Part shown: piece after piece, positions 33,408-44,337 of the stretch
How the letters are laid out: every line of letters begins with the position of its first letter
Position numbering within the stretch: position 1 is the first letter of the stretch
The notes under the pieces: model-generated
What the model saw: only the letters and a program-made list of their open reading frames with translations
The model's database searches: none
What the model was told of the DNA's origin: nothing
Made by a program: the position numbers and the translations under genes
DNA from: Lolium rigidum
Lineage: Eukaryota; Streptophyta; Magnoliopsida; Poales; Poaceae
Length of the DNA: 64,000 nucleotides
NCBI RefSeq assembly: GCF_022539505.1
Contig: NC_061508.1
Span: 93,413,276 to 93,477,275 of the forward strand
Direction: 5' to 3'

Positions 33408-33588
33408 TGTTAAATAGGTTACAATTAGCAGAGTTTACAAGAGAGCTTACAACGATAGGAGAGAAGGAAGGAGATCGATCTAATCCACCATCGTACATTA
33501 GATCGCTTACATATATAGATCAACGATCTAACAAACTACGATCCTATCGCTAATTACAACTTGACCATGTATGACACGTTCGCTAACG
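33408..33588 (-). repeat. 3' LTR of Copia-3
   Basis: On the plus strand it starts TGTTAAATAGG and ends CGCTAACG, where CA would be expected. The adjoining TCCCTCCTC reads GAGGAGGGA on the minus strand, a good polypurine tract. Only one LTR remains, so the limits are approximate. Confidence 0.6.
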
Positions 33589-34004
33589 TCCCTCCTCAAT
33601 CGAAACCTTCTTAAGGTTGATATTGTGCTTGAACTCTTCAAGTTGCAGAACTGGTACTGCCTTTGTGAATCTTACCACCTAATGCTTTGCAGGAATAAAT
33701 CTGATCTCAAACAATTTTTGTGCAACTCTTTCTCTTACAAAATAAAAATTAATGTCGATATGTTTGGTTCTTGCATGAAAAATGGGATTAGCAGAAAGGT
33801 ATGTGGATCCCATATTCTCACACCATAAACATGATTTTTGATCTCTTTTGACACTAAGTTCTCCTAGTAGTGACTCGATCCAAATAATTTCAGCTATTGC
33901 ATTTGCGAGAACTTTGTATTCAGCTTTGGTACTTGATCTCAAAATTGTTGCCTATTTTCTGGCACTCCAAAAAATTAAGTTAGGACAAAAAAGGCCTGCA
34001 AAGC

Positions 34005-34137
34005 CTTCTGTAGATCTTCTATCATCTACACGTCCTTCCCAGTCATCATCTAAGAATGCACTTACAAGAGTAGATGAAGATTTTCTGAAGGTCAACCCAA
34101 GATCTTCTGTAGATCTTCTATCATCTACACGTCCTTC
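34005..34137 (-). repeat. Partial tandem duplication in Copia-3 RNase H
   Basis: A 34-bp sequence starting CTTCTGTAGATCTTCTATCA occurs at 34005 and again at 34104, 99 bp apart. The offset is 33 codons, so the VDDRRST motif is encoded twice in the same frame. Confidence 0.75.
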
Positions 34138-34728
34138 AGTAAGCATCCTCGTCCCGAATGCCATCAAGAAACACATTCTTCACATCTAATTACCTTAAGT
34201 TCTATCCTTTGGAAACTGAAGTAGCTAGAACAAGTCTAATGGTAGCAGCTTTAACAATAGGACTAAAGGTTTCATCATAGTCTATGACATATCTTTTTAA
34301 AAACTTTTTGCTACTAATCTAGCTTTATATCTATCAATGGTGCCATTTGCTTTCCTTTTTACCATATAGACCCATTTACAATCTATAAGATTTATGCGTT
34401 GCCTATTAGGTACTAAATGCCAAGTTTTATTGGTTACTAAGACTTTATACTTATCATCCATAGCATTCTTCCAATTCTTATTTTCTAGTGCTTGTTGCAA
34501 ATTTGAAGGTTCATTAGATGAACAGGACAAACCATATTGCACTGTGCCATCAGTATATACCTTCTTTTTGCTGTTACCGGTTGTATATCTGGTGCGATGC
34601 AGAATGGGCTGCGGGTAGGTAGCCAAAGATGATCCTGCGCTGGTCCGATTAGGTTGTGCAGAAGATCCACCTCGACCAGATTGCGCCAGGCGCGTTGTGG
34701 GGTGGCCGCGCGCGGGAGGTGACATGGT

Positions 34729-35273
34729 TGTACCCCAACAATGTTCAAGGTTAGGGACTTAGGTTTTGGGAAAGGCGATGCCCAAAGATTCCGGGAGCGA
34801 GATGGCACATGACGTACCTAGGTTCACGTCCCCGCTGTGGAGGATCGCTACGTCCTACTGGCAATCTAGTATATAAATATATGTATACACCATGCCGCCG
34901 TAGGCGGATTGTATCTAGTCTGATCTAGTTCTAATCTGCGGGTATCATCGTATGTGTCTATGTGTGTTGAGTTATGTCTAAGGGGTGCCCCTGCCTGGCT
35001 TTATATATGCAACCAGGTTAGGGTTTACAAGAGTCACAGTCTATTACAAATTGGAGTCATCTTTCTTGTAATCCAAGTCAATATTACATGTGGGTCCAGC
35101 TTGTCGAATCCTTATGCTAGTCCACGTCCATAATCCGCACCGGGTATAGCAATAGTGGGTACCCGAAGGGTAATGCCTACGTTAGTAGGCACGCCGATTG
35201 GGCCACTTGGCCTACTTGCAGATTTCCTGCCAAACGGTCGGTCATCCGCGCGTGGGAGAAACTAGTGTCAACA
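34729..35273 (-). repeat. Solo LTR or LTR fragment inserted in Copia-3
   Basis: Read on minus it starts TGTTGACACTAG and ends GTTGGGGTACA, 545 bp. It has a TATA box in GCATATATAAAGCCAGGC (about 35002-35011) and the usual leader after it. Copia-3 linker coding flanks both sides. I could not find matching 5-bp duplications (ATGGT on one side, CACTA on the other), so the ends may have been altered. Confidence 0.6.
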
Positions 35274-37570
35274 CACTAGAGGGGGCAACCGTGTTGCGTG
35301 CCGCGTGTCATTCTGTGCCCGTGTCAACACTTGCCTTCTCGGACGTGGAAGAGCTCGGCGATGTGGCACTCTCCTATTGGTGCATGCTGGGCCCTGAGGG
35401 ATCCGTTGCAGAATCTGGCGTGGAGACTTATCCCGAGGTAGATCCGCTCGTGGTCCTAGGTGAATTAGCGTCGTGCTCCACGGCGCTTGTCTTCTAGCAA
35501 ATTTTCTTCTGTATGGTCATTTTGTGTGATGTTCTCACTCATTTGAGGCTCATTTTCCTCCAAATTCTCTCTTGTGCATTCTGTGGCACCTGGGGAATAA
35601 GAAAAGGAACAAAACTGGTAGAAGTATTAGGTGTTAGATCAATGCTTTGTTGTCCCCTTGATCTAAGGTTGAGTGAGAGTGAAGCGACTCGGACAGAAGA
35701 AGAATTATCTACAAAGAAGAGCACCATCGTTGGGATGAAGATTGGCAAAAGGAAACACCATTTCATCAAATACAACATCTTTGGATATGTAGACTCGGCC
35801 TATGGAAACATCTAGACATTTGACACCCTTACGCATGTTGCTATAACGTATGAAGACACATAGTTGAGAGTGAAAAGCATGCTTGCGAGTGTTGTATGTA
35901 CGAAGATTAGGCCAGCATGCACAACCAAAAACACGAGACATGAATAGTCGGGTATTTCTCGGAGGAGAGCTCCATAGGTGTTTCATTATTGATGACCGGA
36001 GAAGGGAGCATGTTGATGAGATATGTTGCAGTAAAAAAAGCTTCATCCTAGAATTTTAATGGTATAGAGGCATTTGCAAGTAGAGATATGCCAACTTCTA
36101 CTATGTGTTTATGCTTACGTTCTGTTGAGCCATTTTGTTGATGGACATGCAAACAAGATACATGATGAGAGATTCCCTATTTTGAAAGAGAGTATTAAAT
36201 TTTCATATTCACCACCCCAGTTAGTTTGCATGGCAATGATTTTTCTATCAAACTTGCGTTTAACAAGGTTTTGAAAATCTAGAAGACTTGAAAGACTTCG
36301 GATTTCTTTTTGAGAAGATAGATCCATGATAATTTACTTAAGTCATCAATGAAGCTTACGTAGTACTCAAAGCGGCCAACATATGTAGGTTCATTTCCCC
36401 ACACATCGGAGAAGACAAGTTGCAAGGGTGCAGTTGACACACTAATGAATCTAACATAAGGGAGTTGATGAATTTTTGCTAGTTGGCATGGATCAAAAAT
36501 AGGCTCAACACTAGAATTATTGGAACATGGAAGTTTATAATTTCTAAGAATTCGTTGAACAATTTTAAACAAGGGATGGACTAAACGATCATGCCACAGT
36601 GTAGTTGAAGGCTTGATGGCGCTGAGAACTTGTTTATTCAAACTTGAGGAAGGTGACACCAATGGATAGAGGCCTCTTGATCATCTACCCTTAAGCAGAA
36701 TTTTTGAGAAGAAGTAATTGTTTTGATGGGAAATCAACAAAAGCATGATCAACATGACTAATACTCATACCTGCCCCATTTGCCACATGAACCTTCTCGC
36801 GACCGTGGTATTGCTCCTTTATGGCAAGCTTGTCCAGCTCACGTGGTGATATGGTCGTTGGTGCCAGAGCCACCGTACAAGTTGGTGTCAACTGCATAGG
36901 AGGCGGCATTGGAACCCTTCTCCTCTTCTTCCTTTTCATCATCGGAGTAGCGGTGCCAGCACTTCCAGGAGGGGTGGCCCAGCTTGCGTAGATTTGGCAG
37001 ATGATGCGGTTCGTCCTTGCATTTGTTGTTGCCGCCACCACGACGGCCATTGCCGCCACCTTGCTGTGGTCGTCCTTGGGCACATCCATAGCCGCGGCCA
37101 CCTCCACCGCAGCCATAGATGCGGCCAACGCCACGACCACCATAGTCACCACGACGTCCATATCCACGAGAGGCGGCGTTGACTGAAGAGTTGCTGCCAG
37201 AGGTGTTGATGCCTAGAAGATCCATGTGTTGATCGTACGATGTGACCTGAGCGTACAACTTGCCCACCGTGAGTTTATTGTCGGGGTTTTCCCCAATGGA
37301 GGTGAAGAGGGGATTGTAGGGGTTGTCTAGTCCTGCAAGGAGGTACACTACAAGAACAGTTGCCATGGACGACGAATTGAAAGTCGCGTCGTGGTTGCTG
37401 ATGCACCAAACCAACGATTTTTGCTCTCTCCGTGGTGCATGTCAAAAAAAAAATTCTCGTTTTTGAGGCCATCTAGCCTGAAGTAAACGTGGAAACCGTC
37501 GCGTATGGTGGCCCAAGATGTCGTGCATGATGGATTCTTGGGTGCGCCGGCCGAGTCAACACAAATCCAC

Positions 37571-38953
37571 TGATGACCCACAAGTATAGGGGGTGTATCG
37601 TAGTACTTTCGATAAATAAGAGTGTCGAACCCAACGAGGAGCAGAAGGTGTTGACTGTAAATGCTCACAGACAAGTTTTCAGGAGGTTTTGATATAGCAG
37701 ATAAATAAAATACAATTAAGTAAAATGCGAGAATAATAATTACAGCAAGTGGCCCAATCCTTTTTAGCACAAAGGACAAGCCGGTTTGTTTACTTATGAT
37801 GACCAAACGTTCTTGAGGACACACGGGAATTTAGTCTAGTGCTTTCGCTTCATATAGTTGATTAATCTTCATTATTTTGATAAGTGTTGTGTGGGTGAAC
37901 CTATGCTAATGCACCGCCCTTCCTAGGACTAATACATACTTGTGATTAAACCCCTTGCAAGCATCCGCAAATACAAGAAAGTAATTAAGATAAATCTAAC
38001 CACAGCCTTAAACTCCGAGATCCTCGCTATCCCTCATGCATCGATATACCAACGGGGGTTCAAGTTGCTTGTCACTCCGGCAACCCCACAATTAGCAAAC
38101 GAATACAAGATGCATTCCCCTAGGCCCATAAAGGTGAAGTGTCATGTAGTCCACGTTCACATGACACCACTAGAAGAATAACACCACAACTTAAATATCA
38201 AACCATTAAATATTACTCAACATAGTTCACTACTAACATTTAGACTTCACCCATGTCCTCAAGAACTAAACGAACTGCTCACAAGACATCATATGGAACA
38301 TGATCAGAGGTGATATGATGATGGATAACAATCTGAACATAAACCTTGATTCAACGGTTTCAATCAACAGCATCAATAACAAGGAGTAATCAACACCGGG
38401 AGAGTTTCCCCTATGAAATACTCAAGATTCAACCCTAGATGTTACAGCGGAGACGAGGTGCAGAGGTGGAGATGACGGTGTCGGTGGTGGAGATGATGAT
38501 GATGATCCCAATGAAGTCCAGCTCGATGACGGTGACGATGGCGACGATTTCCCCCCTCCAGGAGGGAATTTCCCCGGCAGATTTCTGTCTGCCGGAGAGC
38601 TCTTTTCCCTCTGGTGTTTTCCGCCTCAAGGAGGCGGAGATGACTATCCTCGATGTTCCCCCGCACCTTAGGGTTTCTGGCAGATAAAGTACGCGAATGG
38701 GCGATGGCTGAGGGGGTCGTGGGCCCCATCCCCACGTGGCGGCGCGCCGGCCCATGGGGAGGGCCCATGGTGGCCCTCCTCGGCCTCCCCTTTTGGCTGG
38801 CTCCGTCATCTGAAAAAATAGGAGCTTCGGTATATTTTCCATCAATTGTTGATCTTCAGAAATATTGTATCATGATGGTGCTTTTTCCAGCAGAATTCTG
38901 ACTCCGGTGAGTAATTCTCCAATAATCATGAAACATGCAAAATGGACGTATCA
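37571..38953 (-). repeat. 3' LTR of Gypsy-3
   Basis: On minus it starts TGATACGTCCATTTTGCATG and ends GGGTCATCA, 1383 bp. Its start differs from the Gypsy-1 and Gypsy-2 LTRs after TGATACGTC. Short ORFs in it are not supported as genes. Confidence 0.75.
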
Positions 38954-40109
38954 ACTCCCCCCAAGCTTACACCTCGCTTGTCCCCAAGCGAAACTGAACT
39001 CAGTAAACAAGACCACATGTTTATGGGGTGAAGAGTCGATAAATAAAATACGGACAAGAAGCATCACATTTATTAATTCACACAAGACATTCTAGTAAAC
39101 AACTTCCTCATATAACTCAACTTGAAACAAGTAGAGGGAAATCACAAATAAACGTGCATAGAAAATCATAATTGGTGATGGCAAACTTCGTTCTTGGTCA
39201 AAGAACAATTAACAGATTGTACTTATCTTTCGAGCAGAGCCTTTATATTAGAGCTTATATGGCAGAACTTACATGCTCAATCATAACAATCTCCTCATAA
39301 TCATTGATAACCTTCAAAGTTATATTCATTCAGATAAAATTTTGTACCAAACAAGGAAGAATAAAAGACATGATTAAATAGATCACAATATAAATGGTTG
39401 GATCACAACAACTCAATTGCTTGCTTGAGATAGAGGGAAATAGGTTTACTGACTCAACATAAAAGTAAAAGATAGGCCCTTCGCAGAGGGAAGCAGGGAT
39501 TCAATCATGTGCTAGAGCTTTTCAAGTTTTGAAATCATATAGAGAGCATAAAAATAAAGTTTTGAGAAGTGTTTGTTGTTGTCAACGAATGGTAGTGGAC
39601 ACTCTAACCCCCTTGTCAAACAGACTTTCAAAGAGCGGCTCCCATGAAGGACGTTATCTCTACCAGCAAGGTAGATCATCCCTCTTCTCTTTTGTTTACA
39701 CATGTACTTTAGTTTTATGTATGGATGTCACTCCTCCCAACATTTGCTTTCACAAGTCATGGCTAACCGAATCCTCGGGTGCCTTCCAGCATTTCACATA
39801 CCATGGAGGAGTGTCTATTGCAAAATTAAGTTGCTTACTGATAAATCAGGGCAAAACATGTGAAGAGAATTATTAATGAAAGTTATTAATTGGGGCTGGG
39901 CACCCCGTTGCCAGCTCTTTTTGCAAAATTATTGGATAAGCGGATGTATATGCCACTAGTCCATTGGTGAAAGTCTGTTCAACAAAATTGAAAGATAAAA
40001 CACCACATACTTCCTCATGAGCTATAAAACATTGACACAAATAAGAGATAATAACTTTTGAATTGTTTAAAGGTAGATTGCCAGGAACCCCGGTCCAAGG
40101 GTGGTAGTT
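37571..40109 (-). mobile_element. Gypsy-3: 3' end of a gypsy-type element, truncated
   Basis: The 3' LTR (37571-38953) is preceded, in minus orientation, by a purine tract (AAGCTTGGGGGGAGT, 38954-38968) and about 1.15 kb of interior. The interior from 39400 to 40060 matches Gypsy-2 9400-10030 in reverse orientation, including the CACATGTTTTGC and GGTAGAGATAACGTCCTTCATGG blocks. It ends abruptly near 40109 against another LTR-like sequence. No protein-coding part remains. Confidence 0.75.
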
Positions 40110-41360
40110 TGTCACATCTCGAAATTTTCTAAATTTTGGAATGTAAAAATAAATAAATTTAGTTGATTGAATTGTTTGTTTTTGCTGAAATTTCACAAGG
40201 AATTAAAACTTTTTGAGTTTTATTTAAAAGCCTTTCCCAAAAATAAGTTTTCACAAAGATTTGTTTTTTAAAAAAAATTCCAAACCAAAAATCATATAAA
40301 GGTCCAAACCTTATTTTGATATATCAATGCCCAAGTAGCCATATAAAACGTTATATGCGTAATGATATTTTTGTATTTGGTTTTGACCAATATTAGTTTT
40401 ATAAAATTAATTGAGTCGTTTCGACTTGAATATCAAAATCCATGTTTGAAATAAAACCCGCGAAAGATTTCAGTTTCAGGAAATATTTTAATTGCTTGAT
40501 TTTATAAAATTCAAATTATGTTCCTAAATTTCCTAAATAGCCTATCAAGCCGAGTGCATAAAATTTTATTCACGTATTTCATTTTTTTGGACTGAAAAAG
40601 TATTTCAAGATGTCCTATTTAACTACTATGTGTCCAAAAAAATTACAAATTTTATTTGAGACATTTTAGTGGGCTAAAAACTGAAGCTGGAAAATAAAAC
40701 AGGAAATAAGGAAAAAAAAAACGACTCGGCCAGGCCAAGCCCACCATCAGCGCACGCACGCGAGCAGCCTAACACCAGGACCACGTCGCCCATGATCTGC
40801 ACCTCCCCCTCGATGTCCGTGCCTCCTATAAAACTCCCAGCACTCCTCTCCACTTTCTCCTCTGGAACCTCCACGAAAGCGCCGCCAGGCTGCTCGAAAC
40901 CGAGCTCGCGACCTTGCAGTATCTGCCGCCGTCAATTGTTGATTCCGGTGAGTACCGTCCACCCCGCCGCCTAGTTTTGGTCTCCGTCGACTCCTCAAGT
41001 CTTGCCACTTCTCCTTAACCTTTACTCCTACTTTTCCGGCACTAGATGGATGATACGGAGCTCGACTGAATATCGCGGAGAGGCGGCAACTCTATTCGTG
41101 CGTAAAGGCCGTTCCAACGAAGAGATGTACGAAGCAGAGAACTCCAGGTCGCAGCGATCCTACAAACCTCGTTGGCATCTTCTCCGTCGCCGGTGACCCC
41201 ATAGCAGGGTCACATCCATTGCCGCAGCAGCGCGCTCGACATGGTCGTCCTCAAATCCTCGAACACTGCCAGCGCCGGTAATGCCTTCGTGACTAACTAA
41301 CTCTGAAGTGCACACTTAATATTTTTTCTGACAACTTTTCTTACAACATTAAAAGTTAAC
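40110..41360 (+). repeat. LTR-like fragment with promoter
   Basis: It begins TGTCACATCTCGAAATTTTC, a gypsy-type LTR start. After AT-rich sequence it has a TATA box (TATAAAA, 40827-40833) followed by a C-rich leader and a splice-donor-like CCGGTGAGTACC at 40946. The right end is not clear; homology cannot be tested here. It could be a solo or truncated LTR. Confidence 0.4.
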
Positions 41361-41935
41361 GGGCGACATGTTTAATCTTGTAATAAACATTATAAAAAGT
41401 AGTAAATTTGCCCGTGCGTTGCTACGGTTCACCTTCTCCAAATAACATTTATAATATGACATCAAATAAAAAAAAATCATTGCACGCACCAACACCCACA
41501 TTCGCCATGCGCCAACAGGAAGGGCACTACTCGTAGACACTGGCGTCTTGGAGGAGGATCACTCCGCTCTCTATAACATGTTCATTGCAAGATCCTTCTA
41601 CTTCTCTACCTCATCTCTGTCATCGAGATTTTTTCGGGCACTGTCTCTTCGATATTTTTGTATATACTGTCACATTTATTGTCAATTTACTTAGTATAAA
41701 TATTTCTCTCTTTCAATATTCACGTTCAGACCAATGGATGACCTATAGAACAAAAATTGTTCTCAATTTTATTCAGAGAACTGGACATACAAAAGAATTG
41801 TAACCAAATTTAGCATTAATATATTCTGGACATAAAAAATCTATCTACATCAGACTGTAGTTTTTCTTTGTAGGAAACAAACAATTTGAATCCTATATAA
41901 CTAAATAGTTCATCCCCACTATCCTATTTCTCTCA
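41361..41935 (+). other. AT-rich unclassified segment
   Basis: No gene or element ends recognised. It includes TTGCCCGTGCGTTGCTACGG (41408-41427), a phrase that looks repeat-derived, but I cannot assign it. Confidence 0.3.
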
Positions 41936-42093
41936 GACTGCTCATAGTGGGAGTAACATAGCTAGTAACATCACACATCTCAAGGCATTTTGGTGACATG
42001 GCATGCGAATAAATGAAGAAAAAGAGTGAGGTGGTAACTAACTATGTTACCATAACATCACATACCCCAATGCAAAATAAATCTACAACATAA

Positions 42094-42377
42094 GAGCAAT
42101 TCCAATAGTATAGCCAACTGTTGGCTATAACAAGATGTCATATCATTTGTAGTCATCATATAGCTAACATGTACAATAGTTGGCTATAAGAATGTAGTAC
42201 TTTACTAATATATGGCCCACCTTTCACTCTCACAAGGTGCCTAGGAGCATGTGCAAGAGCTGGCTATTGCATAGTAGCCCACCTCCCTTCTCTCTCCTCT
42301 TCTCTCTCCTCCAACTCATCTAAAATATATTATTTAATGTCTTATAGTCAGCTGACTGGACTCTATTGTACTTGCTC
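42094..42377 (+). mobile_element. Tourist-like MITE, left member of an inverted pair
   Basis: It begins GAGCAATTCCAATAG and ends CTATTGTACTTGCTC, flanked by TAA on both sides (42091-42093, 42378-42380). The TAA duplication and GAGC...GCTC ends point to the Harbinger/Tourist group. Confidence 0.72.
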
Positions 42378-42383
42378 TAATAA

Positions 42384-42657
42384 GAGCAAGTACAATAAGG
42401 CTGACTCAGCAGGCTATAAGAATTAAAATAGTGTTGTTTTGCTTAGGTGGATGAGAGAGAAGTGGAGAGAGAAGAGAGATGGGCTCTCATGCAAGAGACA
42501 GCTCTTGCACGTGCTCCTAGGCACTTTGTGAGTATGTGTGGTGGGCCTTTTACACATAAAGTTATCAATCCTTAAAGCCAACTATTGTACAAGTTAGCTA
42601 TAAGCTGACTATAGCTGGCCTTATAGCCAGCACCCGGCTACACTATTGGAATTGCTC
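42384..42657 (-). mobile_element. Tourist-like MITE, right member of an inverted pair
   Basis: It begins GAGCAAGTACAATAAGG and ends CTATTGGAATTGCTC, so it is the left member in reverse. It is flanked by TAA (42381-42383, 42658-42660). The members share the GTGCCTAGGAGC and GAGAGAGAAGAGAG blocks as complements, forming a foldback of about 560 bp. Confidence 0.72.
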
Positions 42658-43222
42658 TAAATAACACAATGCATGACACCACATATAAGTTACTACCCAC
42701 TACGAAGGTAGTAACCTAGACTAGTAACATGGCATATGTTACTAGTCTAAGTTACTCCCCACTATGAGCAGCCTCAACATGCAGCATATCCACCTCAGCA
42801 TATCTGCCAACTCAGCAATAACCGTTCGTTTATCCAATCACCATAAGTCCATAAGGGCATCTCCAGCGGCACGACGCAAATGGTCGTTTTCGTCCGCCGT
42901 GATCGGAAATGCGTCTGGCACCCTCTCTAGCGGGGAGACGCAAACCTGGCACAAATATGCGCCTCGGATGCGTCTCCGCGGACACTGCGCGGACGCCGAA
43001 AGTGTCCGGTCGTATCCGGCGGACATTTCGTCGGGCCCGCCTGGCAGCGACCCGGCGTCGATGCGTCTTCTCAAACGCGCTCGCGACCGGCGCCGCCGCG
43101 TCGCTTCGGCAGTCTGCGCCACGTTAATGGCAATGCCTCGGCTGCCGAGCGGCCGCAGCCCACCTCCGCCAACCACGTTAATGGCGTCGCCACGCGTCCC
43201 GCGGCCACCGCATGCCTTCGGC

Positions 43223-43231
43223 CTATATAAA
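43223..43231 (+). promoter_or_regulatory. TATA box of the Harb-1 cargo gene
   Basis: CTATATAAA in GGCCTATATAAAGGGG, about 120 bp before the ATG at 43350. It lies within the transposon, so the gene travels with its promoter. Confidence 0.6.
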
Positions 43232-43349
43232 GGGGCCGCGCCTTCTTCTTCCTCATCCACTCCCTCCATAGAAACCCTAGCCGCCACAAAGCTCCAGCGT
43301 TCCGTCGCCTAGGTGTTCCCGCGACGCAGCCAGCCCCGCGAGGAAGACC

Positions 43350-43850
43350 ATGGCGGGTCCTGGTGGCCGGCGAGGCGGTCGAGGCCGCGGCCCTGGACGG
43401 CCCCGGGGACGGGGCAGGGGCCGCCGTGGTGGAGCAGCTACGGCCCCACGCTCGCCATCGCCTGCGTCCTCTTCGTCTTCCTCCGACGTGGAGGGACGCT
43501 GCTTCGAGTTCCTCCTCCGCATCGACGACGACCCGCTCGGCATCAAGCGTCTCCCGGACAAGTTCGCCGAGTTCGTCGACGGCGTCGAGCCGGCGCATTT
43601 GCAGCTACGGGAGGCCGAGCCGCAACTTCGCCGCCGGGCCGTGGAGGTCCTGTTCGACGGGCAGGGCAAGATGTACTTGCACACCGGGCGGGGCAAGTTC
43701 GCCCGTGACCCGGCGCTCGAGCCCGGCTGCCAGCTCACCTTCCTCTACGAGGGAGACGGTGAGATGGTCGTCAAGGTCTTCGACGACACGGCCTGCCGCG
43801 AGCACTACCACACCGGCGAATCCGAGTCGGACTCGATAGTTAGAACGTAG
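43350..43850 (+). CDS. AT-hook/B3-like DNA-binding protein carried by Harb-1
   Basis: This is an intact 166-residue single-exon ORF with strong third-position GC bias. Residues 5-28 are Gly/Arg-rich and include GPGRPRGRGRGRR, which fits an AT-hook (GRP core flanked by Arg) or RGG box. A Ser-rich linker follows (about 35-46). Residues about 48-152 resemble a short B3 domain: RLPDKFAEFVDG, then a middle strand region, HTGRGKFARDPALEPGCQLT and FLYEGDGEMVVKVF. B3 domains bind DNA in the plant nucleus (family knowledge). The start at 43350 sits in GACCATGGCG, a good plant context. An intact ORF inside a non-autonomous transposon suggests either recent capture or selection. Domain assignment is by eye and moderately sure. 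Confidence 0.72.
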   Translation: MAGPGGRRGGRGRGPGRPRGRGRGRRGGAATAPRSPSPASSSSSSDVEGRCFEFLLRIDDDPLGIKRLPDKFAEFVDGVEPAHLQLREAEPQLRRRAVEVLFDGQGKMYLHTGRGKFARDPALEPGCQLTFLYEGDGEMVVKVFDDTACREHYHTGESESDSIVRT

Positions 43851-44337
43851 AGTGTTCTTTCTTTGCAGCGAATCTGGCTACGGCCAGACGAAGCCAGTAG
43901 TGGAAGGTTTCTGTCTGTTCGCCTCATCGGTAGAACCAACAAGGGCACCGTCAATCCTCCCGCTGGATTTTCCGAGCTTGGGTGATCTGGTGTGCCGTCG
44001 AATGTTCTTTCTTGGCAGCGAACATACGGAAATCAACACAACTGGTTTCTATTTTTAAAATATTTATATTTGTGTCCACCATGGTACAAACTATGTATTA
44101 GTTTGTGTAAACCATGTTCCAAACTATGTATTAGTTTGTGTAAAATAATCTTCCAATTTGTAATATTTGGAAGTATGTTGAAATGAAAAAGAGAGAAAAA
44201 AAATGCGTCGGGCCGCTGGAGCCAACCCCAGACGCAAACGGACACGCGGACGAAAACGGTCATTTCAGCATCCGCTGCGAGACGCAAACGGACGCGCGCG
44301 GACACTAAAATGCGTCGCGCCGCTGGAGATGCCCTAA

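Larger units (their letters stand above)
33679..37560 (-). pseudogene. Copia-3 gag-pol remains
   Basis: From 37560 down: a gag part with GLDNPYNPLF and TVGKLYAQ (37414-36839), then a Gly-rich zinc-finger area without an intact knuckle. The protease site reads GGSGTNDHIT where DSGATDHIT is expected, losing the catalytic Asp. The integrase pieces include VFSDVWG, TNWGGEYEN and VFGCACWPNLR, spread over three frames (36662-35705). Reverse transcriptase has only its N-terminal part (34725-34297, CKWVYMVKRKANG to KARLVAK) and continues to DVKNVFLDG near 34170. There it runs straight into RNase H (VDDRRST), so the YVDD core is missing. RNase H continues to 33679 ([15 protein letters not shown]). Confidence 0.8.
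33408..37570 (-). mobile_element. Copia-3: degraded, truncated Ty1/copia element
   Basis: A 3' LTR of about 181 bp (33408-33588) is followed, in minus orientation, by the coding remains of RNase H, reverse transcriptase, integrase, protease and gag out to 37560, where Gypsy-3 cuts off the rest. No 5' LTR is present. A solo LTR (34729-35273) is inserted in the Ser-rich linker between integrase and reverse transcriptase. The reverse transcriptase core is deleted. Confidence 0.8.
41936..42773 (+). mobile_element. Outer MITE containing two nested MITEs
   Basis: The terminal inverted repeats are GACTGCTCATAGTGGGAGTA at 41936 and, read inward from 42773, GGCTGCTCATAGTGGGGAGT; similarity extends through the CTAGTAACAT block. 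A TCA triplet flanks both sides (41933-41935, 42774-42776). About 280 bp of its own sequence remains outside the nested pair. There is no coding content. Confidence 0.7.
42855..44334 (+). mobile_element. Harb-1: Harbinger-like element carrying a B3-like gene
   Basis: The ends are GGGCATCTCCAGCGGCACGA at 42855 and, read inward from 44334, GGGCATCTCCAGCGGCGCGA, inverted repeats with one mismatch in the first 20 bases. TAA flanks both sides (42852-42854, 44335-44337), the PIF/Harbinger duplication. Subterminal GACGCAAACGGAC motifs occur at both ends. There is no transposase; the interior is a complete single-exon gene with its own promoter. It is non-autonomous with cargo. Confidence 0.78.

Noticed and set aside
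32896..33498. 200-residue minus-strand ORF
   Set aside because: It crosses the Copia-3 LTR boundary and low-complexity sequence, and has no domain or splice context.
43071..43738. Antisense ORFs over the Harb-1 B3-like gene
   Set aside because: They are low-complexity Arg/Pro translations of the opposite strand of a GC-rich coding region.
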